This document shows, piece by piece, positions 1 to 9,277 of a stretch of 64,000 nucleotides of DNA; positions within the stretch are counted from its first letter, which is position 1; every line of letters starts with the position of its first letter. This DNA is from Paludibaculum fermentans (GTDB lineage: Bacteria > Acidobacteriota > Terriglobia > Bryobacterales > Bryobacteraceae): assembly GCF_015277775.1 (NCBI RefSeq), contig NZ_CP063849.1, positions 4,030,001 to 4,094,000 on the forward strand, given 5' to 3'. Made by a program: the position numbers and the translations under genes. The notes beneath the pieces were generated by a model that saw only the letters and a program-made list of their open reading frames with translations, was not told the origin of the DNA and ran no database searches.

Positions 1-1
1 C

Positions 2-337
2 TGGCGGATCCCCGCGGACGGTGGTGGTCCGGACGACGCCAAGGCGGAGCAGGTCACCAGGGACGAAGGCGAGGACTGGTTCCCCCACTTCTCGCCCGAC
101 GGCAAGCAGATGCTCGTGTTCTCCTTCCCGAAAGGCACGGCAGGCCACAACGACCGCATGAAGGGCGTTGTCCTGCGGGTCATGAAGGCCCCGGGCCGGA
201 AGCTGAAGCCTGCGAAGTTCAACAGGCTGCTCGAGTTCTTTGGAGGCCAGGGCACCATCAACGTGAACTCCTGGTCGCCAGACTCCAAGCGCTTCGCCTT
301 CGTGCAGTACGAACCCATTGCGGCACCAGCACAGTAG
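2..337 (+). CDS. C-terminal fragment of a PD40/TolB-like beta-propeller protein
   Basis: The frame is open from the window edge to the TAG at 335-337, so only the last ~111 residues are present and the start lies outside the window. Two copies of the propeller signature can be read: FSPDGKQMLVFS near the start and WSPDSKRFAFVQY near the end. This is the PD40/WD40-like repeat found in TolB and in many acidobacterial exported propeller proteins. The function cannot be fixed from the tail; binding of a ligand or protein partner in the periplasm is the usual role. It converges on the ROK kinase gene with a 35-bp gap. Confidence 0.7.
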   Translation, partial: WRIPADGGGPDDAKAEQVTRDEGEDWFPHFSPDGKQMLVFSFPKGTAGHNDRMKGVVLRVMKAPGRKLKPAKFNRLLEFFGGQGTINVNSWSPDSKRFAFVQYEPIAAPAQ

Positions 338-372
338 CAGAAGCGGCGCCGGATCAGAACCAGGCCGGGCTG

Positions 373-1470
373 CTACAGCCGGCTCAAAGCGAACGAGTAC
401 GCGCCGATCGCCGTAGCCTGGCTGGTGCCAAGCCTCGAAATACCGACGCCCGTGCGCTGCAGTCCGTCAAACCGTACGGTGCGCGTGCTGTGCGGCACCG
501 TGAGTTCCCTGGTCTCGCCGCGCAGGAATTCCGCCCGTTGCCCCTCGTCTTCCAGATTGAAGGCACGGGGGATCAGGCGGCGGAACCGCTCGCCCGATGG
601 CGCTGCGTACGTACCATTCATCTCGTCGACGATCGCAGGCAGGAACTGGCGATGCGCCCCGGCGATGCCGCCGCCAACCACGACCAGAGCGTCCATCAGC
701 GTGATCGCCTCGGAGATCGCATCGCCGGCCACTTCGCCCATTCGCCGGAACGCCGCCTGCGCCGCCGCCTGATTCCCTGCCGCTTTACCTTCCGCGATCT
801 CATAGATCACCTTCGGCTCCGGAGCATCCGCGAAGGCGATGCCGGAGCGCTCCGCGTACACCCTGCGCACCGCGCGAATCGCCGCGCCCTCTTCGGCGTT
901 GATATCCCGTTCCAGCTTGTGCCGCAGCAGCCACACTTCACCCGCCACGGAGTTGTCGCCGGTGAACAGTTGCCCGTCGCGGACGATGCCTCCGCCGAAG
1001 CCAGTGCCCAGCGTGACGCCCAGCAGGTTGCGAAACCGCTTGGGGCTGCCTGCCTGCTCCAGCAAACCGTTGACATAGGGCAGAAACCCGCTCGTCGCCT
1101 CGCCATAGGCAAACAGGTCGCCGTCGTTGTTGATGAACGTGGGCAGACTGAAGGTGTCCTCCAGCATCGGGCCCAGCGCCACATTCTTGTAGGCGGGCAA
1201 ATTCCGGGGACCGACAATAATCCCGTTGAAGTAGTCGGCCGGGGCGGGAAACGCAAAACTGATGGCGACAGGCGGAGCGGGCGCAGCGGCCTGAACCCGC
1301 CGGAAGCCCTCCACCAGGGTATTCAGCGATCGCTCCAAATCATCTGCGCACGACGGCAGCGAGAAGCTCTCCACCACCGGTTGATTCGCCTGCATGGCGG
1401 AGAAGACAAAGTTCGTACCGCCGGCATCCAGCGTCATGACGACGCGGTTATCGTTCGAAGGATTGGACAT
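373..1470 (-). CDS. ROK-family sugar kinase
   Basis: This 365-residue protein starts with the ROK phosphate-binding motif LDAGGTNFVFSA (residues ~14-25) and has the second glycine motif GVTLGTGFGGGIV around residue 150. ROK kinases phosphorylate glucose, N-acetylmannosamine or related hexoses in the cytoplasm. The usual zinc site (CxCGxxGCxE) is not visible: the region after GEVWLLRHK runs into INAEEGAA without cysteines, so this belongs to a zinc-free subgroup and the substrate is uncertain. It lies 6 bp downstream of a sugar permease gene on the same strand, which suggests uptake followed by phosphorylation of one hexose or amino sugar. Confidence 0.85.
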   Translation of the reverse strand: MSNPSNDNRVVMTLDAGGTNFVFSAMQANQPVVESFSLPSCADDLERSLNTLVEGFRRVQAAAPAPPVAISFAFPAPADYFNGIIVGPRNLPAYKNVALGPMLEDTFSLPTFINNDGDLFAYGEATSGFLPYVNGLLEQAGSPKRFRNLLGVTLGTGFGGGIVRDGQLFTGDNSVAGEVWLLRHKLERDINAEEGAAIRAVRRVYAERSGIAFADAPEPKVIYEIAEGKAAGNQAAAQAAFRRMGEVAGDAISEAITLMDALVVVGGGIAGAHRQFLPAIVDEMNGTYAAPSGERFRRLIPRAFNLEDEGQRAEFLRGETRELTVPHSTRTVRFDGLQRTGVGISRLGTSQATAIGAYSFALSRL

Positions 1471-1476
1471 GAGAGA

Positions 1477-2625
1477 TTACGCCTTTGCCGTCTTCAGGTT
1501 CATCAGCGCGGCCCACGTGATATAGAGCACGCACGCCAGGGGCACCAGGAAGCTCAACTGCACGGTGCTGCCATCGGCCACCAGGCCCGTCAGCGGCGGA
1601 ACGAACGCCGCGCCGACGATCGCCGTCACCATCAGGCCGGAAAGCTCATTCACGTGGCTCGGCATCGACTCAACTGCGATGGCAAACACGAGCGGGAAGA
1701 TATTCGCAAACCCGATGCCCGTAAGGAAGAAGCTGGCCACGGCGATGTTCTGATCCGGGATAAACAGCCCGAGAAGCCCGAGAATCGAGATCCCGCAGGT
1801 GACGAGAAAGAACTTGCGAGGCGACATCCAGTTCAGGATGACACCGCCCGAGAATCGGCCCACGGTCAGAGCCGTGAAGAACAAGCCGGTGCCCAGCAAT
1901 CCGACCTTGGCGATCTCGAGGCCAAACCGTTCCTTCAGAAACAAAGGAATGCCGGCGCTGACGCTGACCTCGGCCCCGACGTACACGAAGATCGCCCCCA
2001 CCATGGCCAGGGCGTAGCCGTTCTTCAGCAGCGCCAGGCAGGAGGCGAGCGTCGCAGCCTTGTGCTCAGCCTTCTTCTCCTCCACCTTCATCGGAGCGAC
2101 CGCAAGAATCGTAAGGATCAGAGCCCCCGTGTAGACAAGGAAGATCACCTTCCAGTCGGCACCGAAGTACTTGGCGGCAATCACCGGAATCATCGGACCG
2201 GAAAGGGAGCCGATCGCCTTGATGAACTGGCCCAGCGAGAGATTCCGGGCATACTTCCCTTCCTCGGAGACATCGCGCATGATGGGATTGCCCGCCACCT
2301 GAAGGATCGCCGCGCCCGCGCCCACCAGCATCACCGTCACCAGGAACTGCGCAAACGAACCCAGTCCGATGCTGGCATTCAGCAGCCCCAATAGGGCCAC
2401 CAGCAATCCCATCATCAGGACGAACTTCTTGCCCTTCTTATCCTGCAGCAGGCCCACCGGGACGGATAGGAGGCCGAACATACTGAAGCCGACGAACGGA
2501 ATCAGTGACGCCACGCTGTTGCTCAACTGGAACTCATTCTTGGCGAGGCTGACGAAGGGCCCCACGGCGTCGGCAAAGCCCATGGCGAGAAACGCCAGGA
2601 ATACCGGCATCGTACGCAATCTCAT
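1477..2625 (-). CDS. MFS sugar permease (FucP/GlcP-like)
   Basis: This 382-residue protein is made of hydrophobic segments typical of a 12-helix major facilitator. It has the MFS loop 2-3 signature in the form GLLQDKKGKKFVLMMG (residues ~58-73) and a central charged cytoplasmic loop (KVEEKKAEHK) between the two six-helix halves. Its overall look is that of the fucose/glucose-galactose permease group. The start at 2625 is supported by an AGGAG six bases upstream. It is the first gene of a two-gene operon with the ROK kinase. The substrate is inferred only from that partner. Confidence 0.85.
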   Translation of the reverse strand: MRLRTMPVFLAFLAMGFADAVGPFVSLAKNEFQLSNSVASLIPFVGFSMFGLLSVPVGLLQDKKGKKFVLMMGLLVALLGLLNASIGLGSFAQFLVTVMLVGAGAAILQVAGNPIMRDVSEEGKYARNLSLGQFIKAIGSLSGPMIPVIAAKYFGADWKVIFLVYTGALILTILAVAPMKVEEKKAEHKAATLASCLALLKNGYALAMVGAIFVYVGAEVSVSAGIPLFLKERFGLEIAKVGLLGTGLFFTALTVGRFSGGVILNWMSPRKFFLVTCGISILGLLGLFIPDQNIAVASFFLTGIGFANIFPLVFAIAVESMPSHVNELSGLMVTAIVGAAFVPPLTGLVADGSTVQLSFLVPLACVLYITWAALMNLKTAKA

Positions 2626-2798
2626 GCGAACTCCTCTTTTTCAACGGCCGGCGGGCGCTCGTGGAGCCCGCGCGGTCCTTACTAATCCGGAGCCGCTGAT
2701 CTGAAAGCCCGGAAGCTGTCAGTATATCGCCATGAGTAGGCGGAACTCTTGCCATGGCAGGCCCGGACAGGGGAGAGTTCCGGACCTGAGACGCCCTT

Positions 2799-3668
2799 TT
2801 ACCGCCCGGCAACCGCCTTCAGGCCCAGGCCGCCGGGCCACTGCCGCTGGTAACGGAGGCTCACACCGCCATGTTCCACGCCCGGCGTCCAGTCCAATTT
2901 CAGGCGTTGCTCGTGTTCGCAGGCGTTGCCCGCCGCAGCCGGAAACCACAGCCGGTATTGCGGGCGTACGTCCACCCGCGCCAGTGCCTCGCCGAGTTTC
3001 GCGAACGACGAGACGTCCCACGAATCTCCGCCACTCTCCTCTGCCAGCTTCTGCAGCTCGAAAGACACGGGCACCAGGTCGTCGGCGTACCGCGCGCAAA
3101 GATTCACCGCATACACCGGGATGTGCTCGACCAGGAGGCGGCCCTCCAGTTGCTTTGGCTTGGTCACGCTGGCCACATCGTCGTTCGCATAGATCACGAC
3201 CAGAGCTCTGTTCGCATTCCGGGCGTGGCCCAGGTAGTCAAGGGCGAAGGTCATTGCGTCCAGCAGGTGCGATCGCCGCTTGCCCGGCGGGACCGTGATG
3301 CTGGACACCAGGGTATTCACCTCGGAGGTGAAGCCAGCGCCCAGCACCGGAGCATCGAGGCTGTTCACGGTAAAGAACTCATCACCGGGACGCGCGTGCT
3401 CCAGGAATTTGCGTATGGCCAGTTGCGCCTGGCCGGTATTCTCCTGCATGGCTTTGCTGCCCTGCACCACGATGCCAACCGACACCGCGCCGCCGCCTGA
3501 CTTGATCGTCGCCCCGGGCACGGCCTGGTGTCCGCACGACACCCGCACATCAGACGTTTTCAACTCCACCGGCCGGTCGGCATACACGGAGAGCGGCAGC
3601 CACCGCGCATCCTGCGCTTGCAGGACAAGCGGCGCAAGCAGCCACGCAACGCTCCGCCAGACGGTCAT
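2799..3668 (-). CDS. Exported VWA-domain protein
   Basis: This is a 289-residue protein with a Sec signal peptide ending near LVLQAQ. It is followed by a von Willebrand A fold of the type common in Acidobacteriota: beta-strand VSVGIVVQGSKAM (residues ~65-77) stands where the MIDAS DxSxS would be, with Q replacing the aspartate, so metal binding is doubtful. Later strands ALVVIYANDD and IPVYAVNL fit the fold. The ATG overlaps the TGA of the TolC gene (ATGA), so it is the last member of the efflux operon. A role in envelope protein contacts near the pump is inference. Confidence 0.75.
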   Translation of the reverse strand: MTVWRSVAWLLAPLVLQAQDARWLPLSVYADRPVELKTSDVRVSCGHQAVPGATIKSGGGAVSVGIVVQGSKAMQENTGQAQLAIRKFLEHARPGDEFFTVNSLDAPVLGAGFTSEVNTLVSSITVPPGKRRSHLLDAMTFALDYLGHARNANRALVVIYANDDVASVTKPKQLEGRLLVEHIPVYAVNLCARYADDLVPVSFELQKLAEESGGDSWDVSSFAKLGEALARVDVRPQYRLWFPAAAGNACEHEQRLKLDWTPGVEHGGVSLRYQRQWPGGLGLKAVAGR

Positions 3669-4948
3669 TTCAGGGCTCCCGTCTGATAGTTCAGAGACGC
3701 CCGCTCTGCCTGATAGTCGAACTTTGCGCTGGCCTGCGCAATCTGGGCCCGCGTCACATTCAACTGTGCCTGCGACAACTCCACGATGCTGCTCAGGCCC
3801 AATTCATAGCGCGCCTGGGCCAGCTTCAACGACTGTCCGGCCTGGTCCAGCAGCTGCGCCGTCAGTTGCAGCCGTTTGTAGGCGTTGACGGCGGAAAGGT
3901 AGGCCACGCGCACGTCCCGCGCGATGCGGTTCTCGATGTCCCGGCCCTGCTGCCGAGCCGCCTCCATGCGCAGTTCCGCTTCGGTCCGCCTGGCCGTGAA
4001 CAGGCCGCCGTTGAAGATGGGGATCTGAACATTGACGGCCGCTGCGGCCCACCCCGGGGTGAAACGCTCGGGCCGCACCGGGGCGCCGCCGGCGTTGGCG
4101 CCCGCCGACAGCGTCGGATAACGGAGCGCCCGTTCCGCCCGCGCAAACCGCTCCGCCGCCTGGATCTGCAGCTTTGCCTGCCGCGCCTCCGGCCGCTGGT
4201 TCAGGGCCTCGCTGATCAGCGGAGCTGAATCGGGCGGCAGTTCGCCGGGGATTTCGTCCTCCTGCAGCGTGAACTCCGAAGGACCACTTTCACCCAACGC
4301 CGTCGACAACTCCGCCATGGCCGCACGCTCTTCGTTCTCGGCGTTGGAGAGCAGCAATAGCGCCTCTTCCAGGTTCACTTTCGCGAATGTCACATCGAGC
4401 TCGGAGCGCAACTTGCTCTGTGCCAGCGTCGACGCCTGGTCGGCCACCAGTTGCCGTGCCTTCACCGTCTGCTGCGCCACCCTCAGCACCGCCTGCGACC
4501 GCAGCGTCGTATAGTAGCTGCGATCCACCTGCAGCAGGACGCCCGCATGCGTCGTATTGGTCACCTCACCCTGGGCCTGGGCCTGGAACTGGGCGCTGGC
4601 CGTCAGGTTCCGCGTCCGGCCGAAATCGGTAATCAACTGGCTCACAGAGAGCCCGGCGCCCACGTGATTGAACAAGCTGGGCGAGTTCAGGGCGCCTGCA
4701 AAGATGCGGGCCGTGTCGTCGTTGACCAGCGCCCCGGTCACATTGCTCTCGACAGTCGGAAACAGGCGCGAGCGGACCTCCTTCGGCACTTCCAGCGATG
4801 CCTTCTCCAGAGCCTTCGCCGATTGCAGCAATGGATGGTTCTTCAACGCCCGCTCTTCCGCCTCGCGAAGGGTCAACCTGCGCGGTGGATCAGCCGGTGC
4901 ACCCATGAGAACTGCGGGGAAGACCGCCAGCCAAATCCATCTACGCAT
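3665..4948 (-). CDS. TolC-family outer membrane efflux protein
   Basis: A 427-residue protein with a signal peptide (cleavage near AVLMGAPA) and the two long internally repeated coiled-coil regions of the OEP family. Typical pieces are LTLREAEERALKNHPLLQSA at the N terminus and ARYELGLSSIVELSQAQLNVTRAQ near residue 385. The protein forms the outer-membrane duct of a tripartite pump. The start overlaps the end of the RND gene by 8 bp and the stop overlaps the VWA start, so it is translated as part of the same operon. Confidence 0.9.
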   Translation of the reverse strand: MRRWIWLAVFPAVLMGAPADPPRRLTLREAEERALKNHPLLQSAKALEKASLEVPKEVRSRLFPTVESNVTGALVNDDTARIFAGALNSPSLFNHVGAGLSVSQLITDFGRTRNLTASAQFQAQAQGEVTNTTHAGVLLQVDRSYYTTLRSQAVLRVAQQTVKARQLVADQASTLAQSKLRSELDVTFAKVNLEEALLLLSNAENEERAAMAELSTALGESGPSEFTLQEDEIPGELPPDSAPLISEALNQRPEARQAKLQIQAAERFARAERALRYPTLSAGANAGGAPVRPERFTPGWAAAAVNVQIPIFNGGLFTARRTEAELRMEAARQQGRDIENRIARDVRVAYLSAVNAYKRLQLTAQLLDQAGQSLKLAQARYELGLSSIVELSQAQLNVTRAQIAQASAKFDYQAERASLNYQTGALK

Positions 4949-7900
4949 GCTGCGCCTCCTGGCGGTCCCGGCCGCGGTACCACAGGTAATAACCTGCCGG
5001 CACCAGGAATACTGTCAACACCACGGAAAGAGTAAGACCTCCTATGATGGCCCGCGCCAGCGGCGCATAGGCCTCACTACCGGCACCCAACTTCAGGGCC
5101 ATCGGCATCAAGCCGATGATCGTTGCGAGGGACGTCATCAGAACCGGCCGCAGCCTGACGCGGCAGGCCAAAGCCACTGCGGAACGCACATCCATTCCTT
5201 CATGCCGCAAGTGACGCGTGAACTCGACGATCAGGATACTGTTCGAGACCGCGATGCCCACCAGCATCACTACCCCCATCAGCGACATCACATTGAGCGT
5301 CGTGCCCGTCGCGACCAGCGTGATCAACACGCCGGCCAGGCCAGGGGGTACGGCCAGCAGAATGATGAGCGGATCGACGAACGACTGGAACTGCGCCACC
5401 AGGATCAGGTAGAGCAGCATCACCGCCAGCACGAGTCCAATCGAGAAACTTCGGAACGAAGCGCGCATGCCCTGCACCATGCCGCGCAGAGTCACCGCAA
5501 CGCCTTTCGGAATCGGGGTGCCGGCAATGATCCCGTCGATCGAATTAGCCAGCTTGCCCAGGTCCTCATTCAACGGCCGGACGTAGACATCGATAACACG
5601 GCGCAACTGGAAGTGATCCACCTCCGTGGGCGAATCCACTCGCCTCGTCGTACTGATGGATTCCAACCGGGCCGGATTCTTCTGGCCCGGTCCGCGCAGC
5701 GGGATCGCCTTCAGATCCGCCAGCGACTTCACCTGATTCTCGCCATACTGGACTGTGAGCAGGTAGTCGTTGCCCGACTTCGGGTCGATCCAGAATGTCG
5801 GAGCGATCATCGCATTCGAGGTCAGCGCCGTAATCACATTACCCACTACTTCGCGCTGATCCAGCCCCATCTGCGCCGCGCGCACGCGGTCCACGTCTAG
5901 CTGCAGCGCCGGATAATCCAGATCCTGCGGGATGTAGAGGTCGGCCACGCCCGGCAGTTTCCGGATCTTCGCGGCCAACTGGGCAGCTGTCGAGTAGGAG
6001 TGCTCTAAATTCGAGCCATCCACCTGCACGTCGATCGGCGCCGGCAAACCCATATTCAACACCGCGTCCACCAGTCCGCCGGACTGGAAATAGGCGGTGA
6101 CATCCGGCATCTCCTCGGCCAGTTTCGCCTTCACCCGAGCCATGTACTCAAAGCTGTTGACCTTGTGGTCTTCCTTCAGGCTCACCTGCACAAAGGCCGT
6201 GTGCATACCCGCGTTGGGAGTGTAGACAGCCGAGAAGTCGTAGTTGATACCGATGTTCGAAACGATGAGCTCCAACTCCTCGGGGGGAACGACCTGGCGC
6301 ACAATCTGCTCGACGGCGGCGATGCGGGATTCCGTCCGTTGGATCCGTGTGCCCGACGGCAGTTTGATGTTCATCATGAACTGGCCCGCGTCTGTACGCG
6401 GGAAGAACGACATGCCCATCAGCGGCCACAATGCCAGGCTGATGGCGAACAGCGCCCCGAAACCCGCCAGCACGCGGATGGGGCGGTCGAGCACACGCGA
6501 CACCGCTCCGTCATAAGAGACGAGCATCTTCTCAAACCGGGTATTGAAGCCCGCATTGAACCTCGCGAAGAACCCCGTCCCGGTGGACTGGGAATGCCCG
6601 TGAATGAAGCGCGCGCAGAAGAGCGGCACCACTGTCAGCGCCACCACATACGACGCCAGCAGGGAGATCACCACGGTCAGTGCGAGCGCCGAGAACAGGA
6701 ACTTGCTGACGCCGTAAAGCAGCGTCACGGGGAAGAACACAATGGCTGTCGTCAAAGTCGCGGCCAGCACAGGCAATGCCACCTCGCGCCCGCCCTTCTC
6801 CGCCGCCACCTCCGGACTCTCACCCAACTCCAGGTGCCGGTAGATGTTCTCCAACACCACAACTGAGTTGTCAATCAGCCGGGAGAAGGCCAGCGCCAGG
6901 CCGCCCAGCACCATGCTGTTCACCGAACTCCCGCCCAGGGCGAGAATCACGAAGGTCGCCAGTGCGGAAAGCGGAATCGAGAAGAAGACCGCCGTCGTCG
7001 CCCGCATACTACCCAGGAAGAGCAGAATCATCAGGGAGGTCAGAAACAGGCCGATCGCACCTTCGTGCAGCAGCGTCTCAATGGCCGTCTTCACGAATAC
7101 CGATTGATCGAACACCACCTTGCTGGTCAACTGCGCGGGAACGTCCACCAACTTCTTCAGCGCTTCGCGCATGCCGTCAACCACGGCGATCGTGTTCGTA
7201 TCGCCGCCCTGCTTCAGCACGGGCACGTAAACCGACCTCTGCCCGTCCACGCGCACCACGTTCGTCTGGATCTGCTGCGCATCCTTGGCCGTGCCGATGT
7301 CCACGACGCGAACCGGCGTCAACCCCTCCATCTTTACAGGTAGCTGGTTGATGTCTTCCAGCGAGCGCAATTGGGAGTTCGTATAGATGTTGTAGTCCAG
7401 GTGGCCTACCTGAACGTCGCCGGCCGGCAGAATCAGGTTGCCCAGGTTGATGGCCCGCACAACATCCATCAGGCTGAGCTGGTGCGCCTCCAGGCGGTAG
7501 GGATCGGCGTACACCATGATCTGCCGCAAGCTGCCTCCGAAAGGCTGCGGCACCGACGCGCCAGGCACATTGGCAATCTGGTTGCGCACCTGGAACTGGG
7601 CCAGGTCGCGCATGGCCGTCTCCTGGATGCCCTCGCCCTTGAAGGTCACCAGGCACACCGGCAGGCTCGACGCGTCGAACTTCAGCACGATCGGCGGCAA
7701 TGTGCCCGGCGGCAGGCGTCGCAGGTTCGCCATGGCCAGGTTACTGATGGAGGTCACGGCGGAGTCGGGATTCGAGCCCGGCTGGAAGTAGATCTTGATG
7801 ATGCTGACGCCGGGCAGCGACCGCGACTCGATATGCTCCAGACCGCTCGCCAGGGTGAAGAACCGTTCGAAGCGGCTCGTGATGTCGGTTTCAATCTGCT

Positions 7901-8063
7901 CCGGCGGCATGCCCGAGTAGTAGGTCGCCACCACCACCACGGGAATGTTCATCGAAGGGAACATGTCCACCGGCATCTTGGACAGCGTATTAATGCCGAG
8001 GATCAGAATCGTCAGGCAGACAACGACAATGAAGTACGGCGTCTTGATCGCAAATCGGGACAC
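4941..8063 (-). CDS. RND efflux permease (HAE1/AcrB-like)
   Basis: A 1040-residue inner-membrane transporter with the AcrB layout: TM1 (FIVVVCLTILILGINTL), a large porter loop, TM2-7 around residues 330-540, a second porter loop, and TM8-12 at the C terminus with VMSLMGVVMLVGIAVSNSIL. The TM4 proton-relay region reads LAFSRLIDNSVVVLENI: the second aspartate of the canonical Asp-Asp pair is Asn. The start is GTG and shares a base with the TAG stop of the membrane fusion gene, which indicates coupling. The substrate is unknown. The operon has all three parts of a pump. Confidence 0.92.
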   Translation of the reverse strand: MSRFAIKTPYFIVVVCLTILILGINTLSKMPVDMFPSMNIPVVVVATYYSGMPPEQIETDITSRFERFFTLASGLEHIESRSLPGVSIIKIYFQPGSNPDSAVTSISNLAMANLRRLPPGTLPPIVLKFDASSLPVCLVTFKGEGIQETAMRDLAQFQVRNQIANVPGASVPQPFGGSLRQIMVYADPYRLEAHQLSLMDVVRAINLGNLILPAGDVQVGHLDYNIYTNSQLRSLEDINQLPVKMEGLTPVRVVDIGTAKDAQQIQTNVVRVDGQRSVYVPVLKQGGDTNTIAVVDGMREALKKLVDVPAQLTSKVVFDQSVFVKTAIETLLHEGAIGLFLTSLMILLFLGSMRATTAVFFSIPLSALATFVILALGGSSVNSMVLGGLALAFSRLIDNSVVVLENIYRHLELGESPEVAAEKGGREVALPVLAATLTTAIVFFPVTLLYGVSKFLFSALALTVVISLLASYVVALTVVPLFCARFIHGHSQSTGTGFFARFNAGFNTRFEKMLVSYDGAVSRVLDRPIRVLAGFGALFAISLALWPLMGMSFFPRTDAGQFMMNIKLPSGTRIQRTESRIAAVEQIVRQVVPPEELELIVSNIGINYDFSAVYTPNAGMHTAFVQVSLKEDHKVNSFEYMARVKAKLAEEMPDVTAYFQSGGLVDAVLNMGLPAPIDVQVDGSNLEHSYSTAAQLAAKIRKLPGVADLYIPQDLDYPALQLDVDRVRAAQMGLDQREVVGNVITALTSNAMIAPTFWIDPKSGNDYLLTVQYGENQVKSLADLKAIPLRGPGQKNPARLESISTTRRVDSPTEVDHFQLRRVIDVYVRPLNEDLGKLANSIDGIIAGTPIPKGVAVTLRGMVQGMRASFRSFSIGLVLAVMLLYLILVAQFQSFVDPLIILLAVPPGLAGVLITLVATGTTLNVMSLMGVVMLVGIAVSNSILIVEFTRHLRHEGMDVRSAVALACRVRLRPVLMTSLATIIGLMPMALKLGAGSEAYAPLARAIIGGLTLSVVLTVFLVPAGYYLWYRGRDRQEAQHA

Positions 8064-9277
8064 TACTCGGCGCCCCCTTCCACCTTCGGCTTCACCGTCT
8101 GGCCCGGCATCAACTGTCCAGGGTTGCTCGTGATAACCATGTCTCCGGGCTCCAGCCCGTTCCGAACTTCAGCCAGCAGTGCTGTCTCTATTCCCGTCTG
8201 AACCTTGCGGATGGCCACCTTCCCGCCAGAGTCGACCACATAGACCGTACGCCCGCCGTCCTTCTCCTTGAGCGCCGACACCGGCACCGCCAGTGCGTCC
8301 TTGCTCGCCGCGAGGGTCAGGTCCACTTCGGCGAACATGCCCGGGATCAGTTCGCCCGCGGGATTGGGCACGTCCACTTCCGTTTCCATGGTTCTGGTAG
8401 CGGAATCGACCTTGTCCGAAGTGCGCGCGATCACTCCGCGGAAGGCCCTTTGCAGCGTGGGGATGCGGACATCCAGCGTGGCGCCCCGGCGCATCAGCCC
8501 GGCAGCCGACTCAGGTACCGGCATCACCAGCCTCAACAACTGGTTCTGCGAAAGCCGCACAATCGGCATGGCCTGCAAATGGCTGGCCGTGCCCGCCTGG
8601 ATCATCGAGCCGTTGTCGGCGAAACGCTTGGTCACCACACCTGTGAAGGGCGCCGATACCCGCGCATAGCTCATTAACGTCCTCAGTTTTGTCTGTTCGG
8701 CCTCAGAGACACTGATCTGCTCCTGCGACGCAACCAGCGCGGATTTCGCCGCTGCCACCTGCGCCGCCGCCATAAGGTCGCGCCCCTGGGCGTCATCGAT
8801 CTCCTGCTGTGCCACCAGGCCCGGCTGCGACTTCAGGACCTCCGCCAGGCGTGTGTACGCGAGATGAGTCATCTGGTTGGCCGACTCCGCCCTGCGCAAC
8901 TCGTCCTTAGCCTTGGCGAGTTCGGCCCGGTTGCGCTGGATGGAGGCCGCCGCCCTTACCAGGTCATCCTGCATCTCAGGCACTTCCAGCACCGCCAGCA
9001 GTTGGCCCTGCGTCACATGATCACCGACATCGACGTACATCTTCTGCACATAGCCGGCCACCTTGGCCATCACTTCCACTTCCTGGAACGGGATCAGTTC
9101 CGCCGTTACCGTCATGGTCTTCGCCAAGTCATGGCGCGAGACCCTGGCAACACCCACGGTGGTGACCTTCTCCGGCTCCACAGAGGCCGCTACGGCCCGC
9201 GGACGTAGCGCCAGATAGCCCACCAGACAGCCGCCCGCCACCACCGCGGCGAGCAAGGGAAACAGTCGTCGCTTCAT
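8063..9277 (-). CDS. RND periplasmic adaptor (membrane fusion protein)
   Basis: A 404-residue protein with one N-terminal membrane anchor (LFPLLAAVVAGGCLVGYLAL). Next come a lipoyl half (EVEVMAKVAGYVQKMYVDVGD), a helical hairpin of ~100 residues rich in Ala/Gln/Glu, the second lipoyl half (LMSYARVSAPFTGVVTKRFAD), beta-barrel and membrane-proximal domains. It links the RND pump to TolC. The ATG overlaps the TGA of the RraA-like gene as ATGA, and its stop overlaps the pump start. Confidence 0.9.
   Translation of the reverse strand: MKRRLFPLLAAVVAGGCLVGYLALRPRAVAASVEPEKVTTVGVARVSRHDLAKTMTVTAELIPFQEVEVMAKVAGYVQKMYVDVGDHVTQGQLLAVLEVPEMQDDLVRAAASIQRNRAELAKAKDELRRAESANQMTHLAYTRLAEVLKSQPGLVAQQEIDDAQGRDLMAAAQVAAAKSALVASQEQISVSEAEQTKLRTLMSYARVSAPFTGVVTKRFADNGSMIQAGTASHLQAMPIVRLSQNQLLRLVMPVPESAAGLMRRGATLDVRIPTLQRAFRGVIARTSDKVDSATRTMETEVDVPNPAGELIPGMFAEVDLTLAASKDALAVPVSALKEKDGGRTVYVVDSGGKVAIRKVQTGIETALLAEVRNGLEPGDMVITSNPGQLMPGQTVKPKVEGGAE

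Noticed and set aside
490-2394. 634-codon plus-strand open frame
   Set aside because: It lies opposite the ROK kinase and MFS permease genes, which have clear family motifs; its residues (His/Arg/Gln-rich) show no domain.
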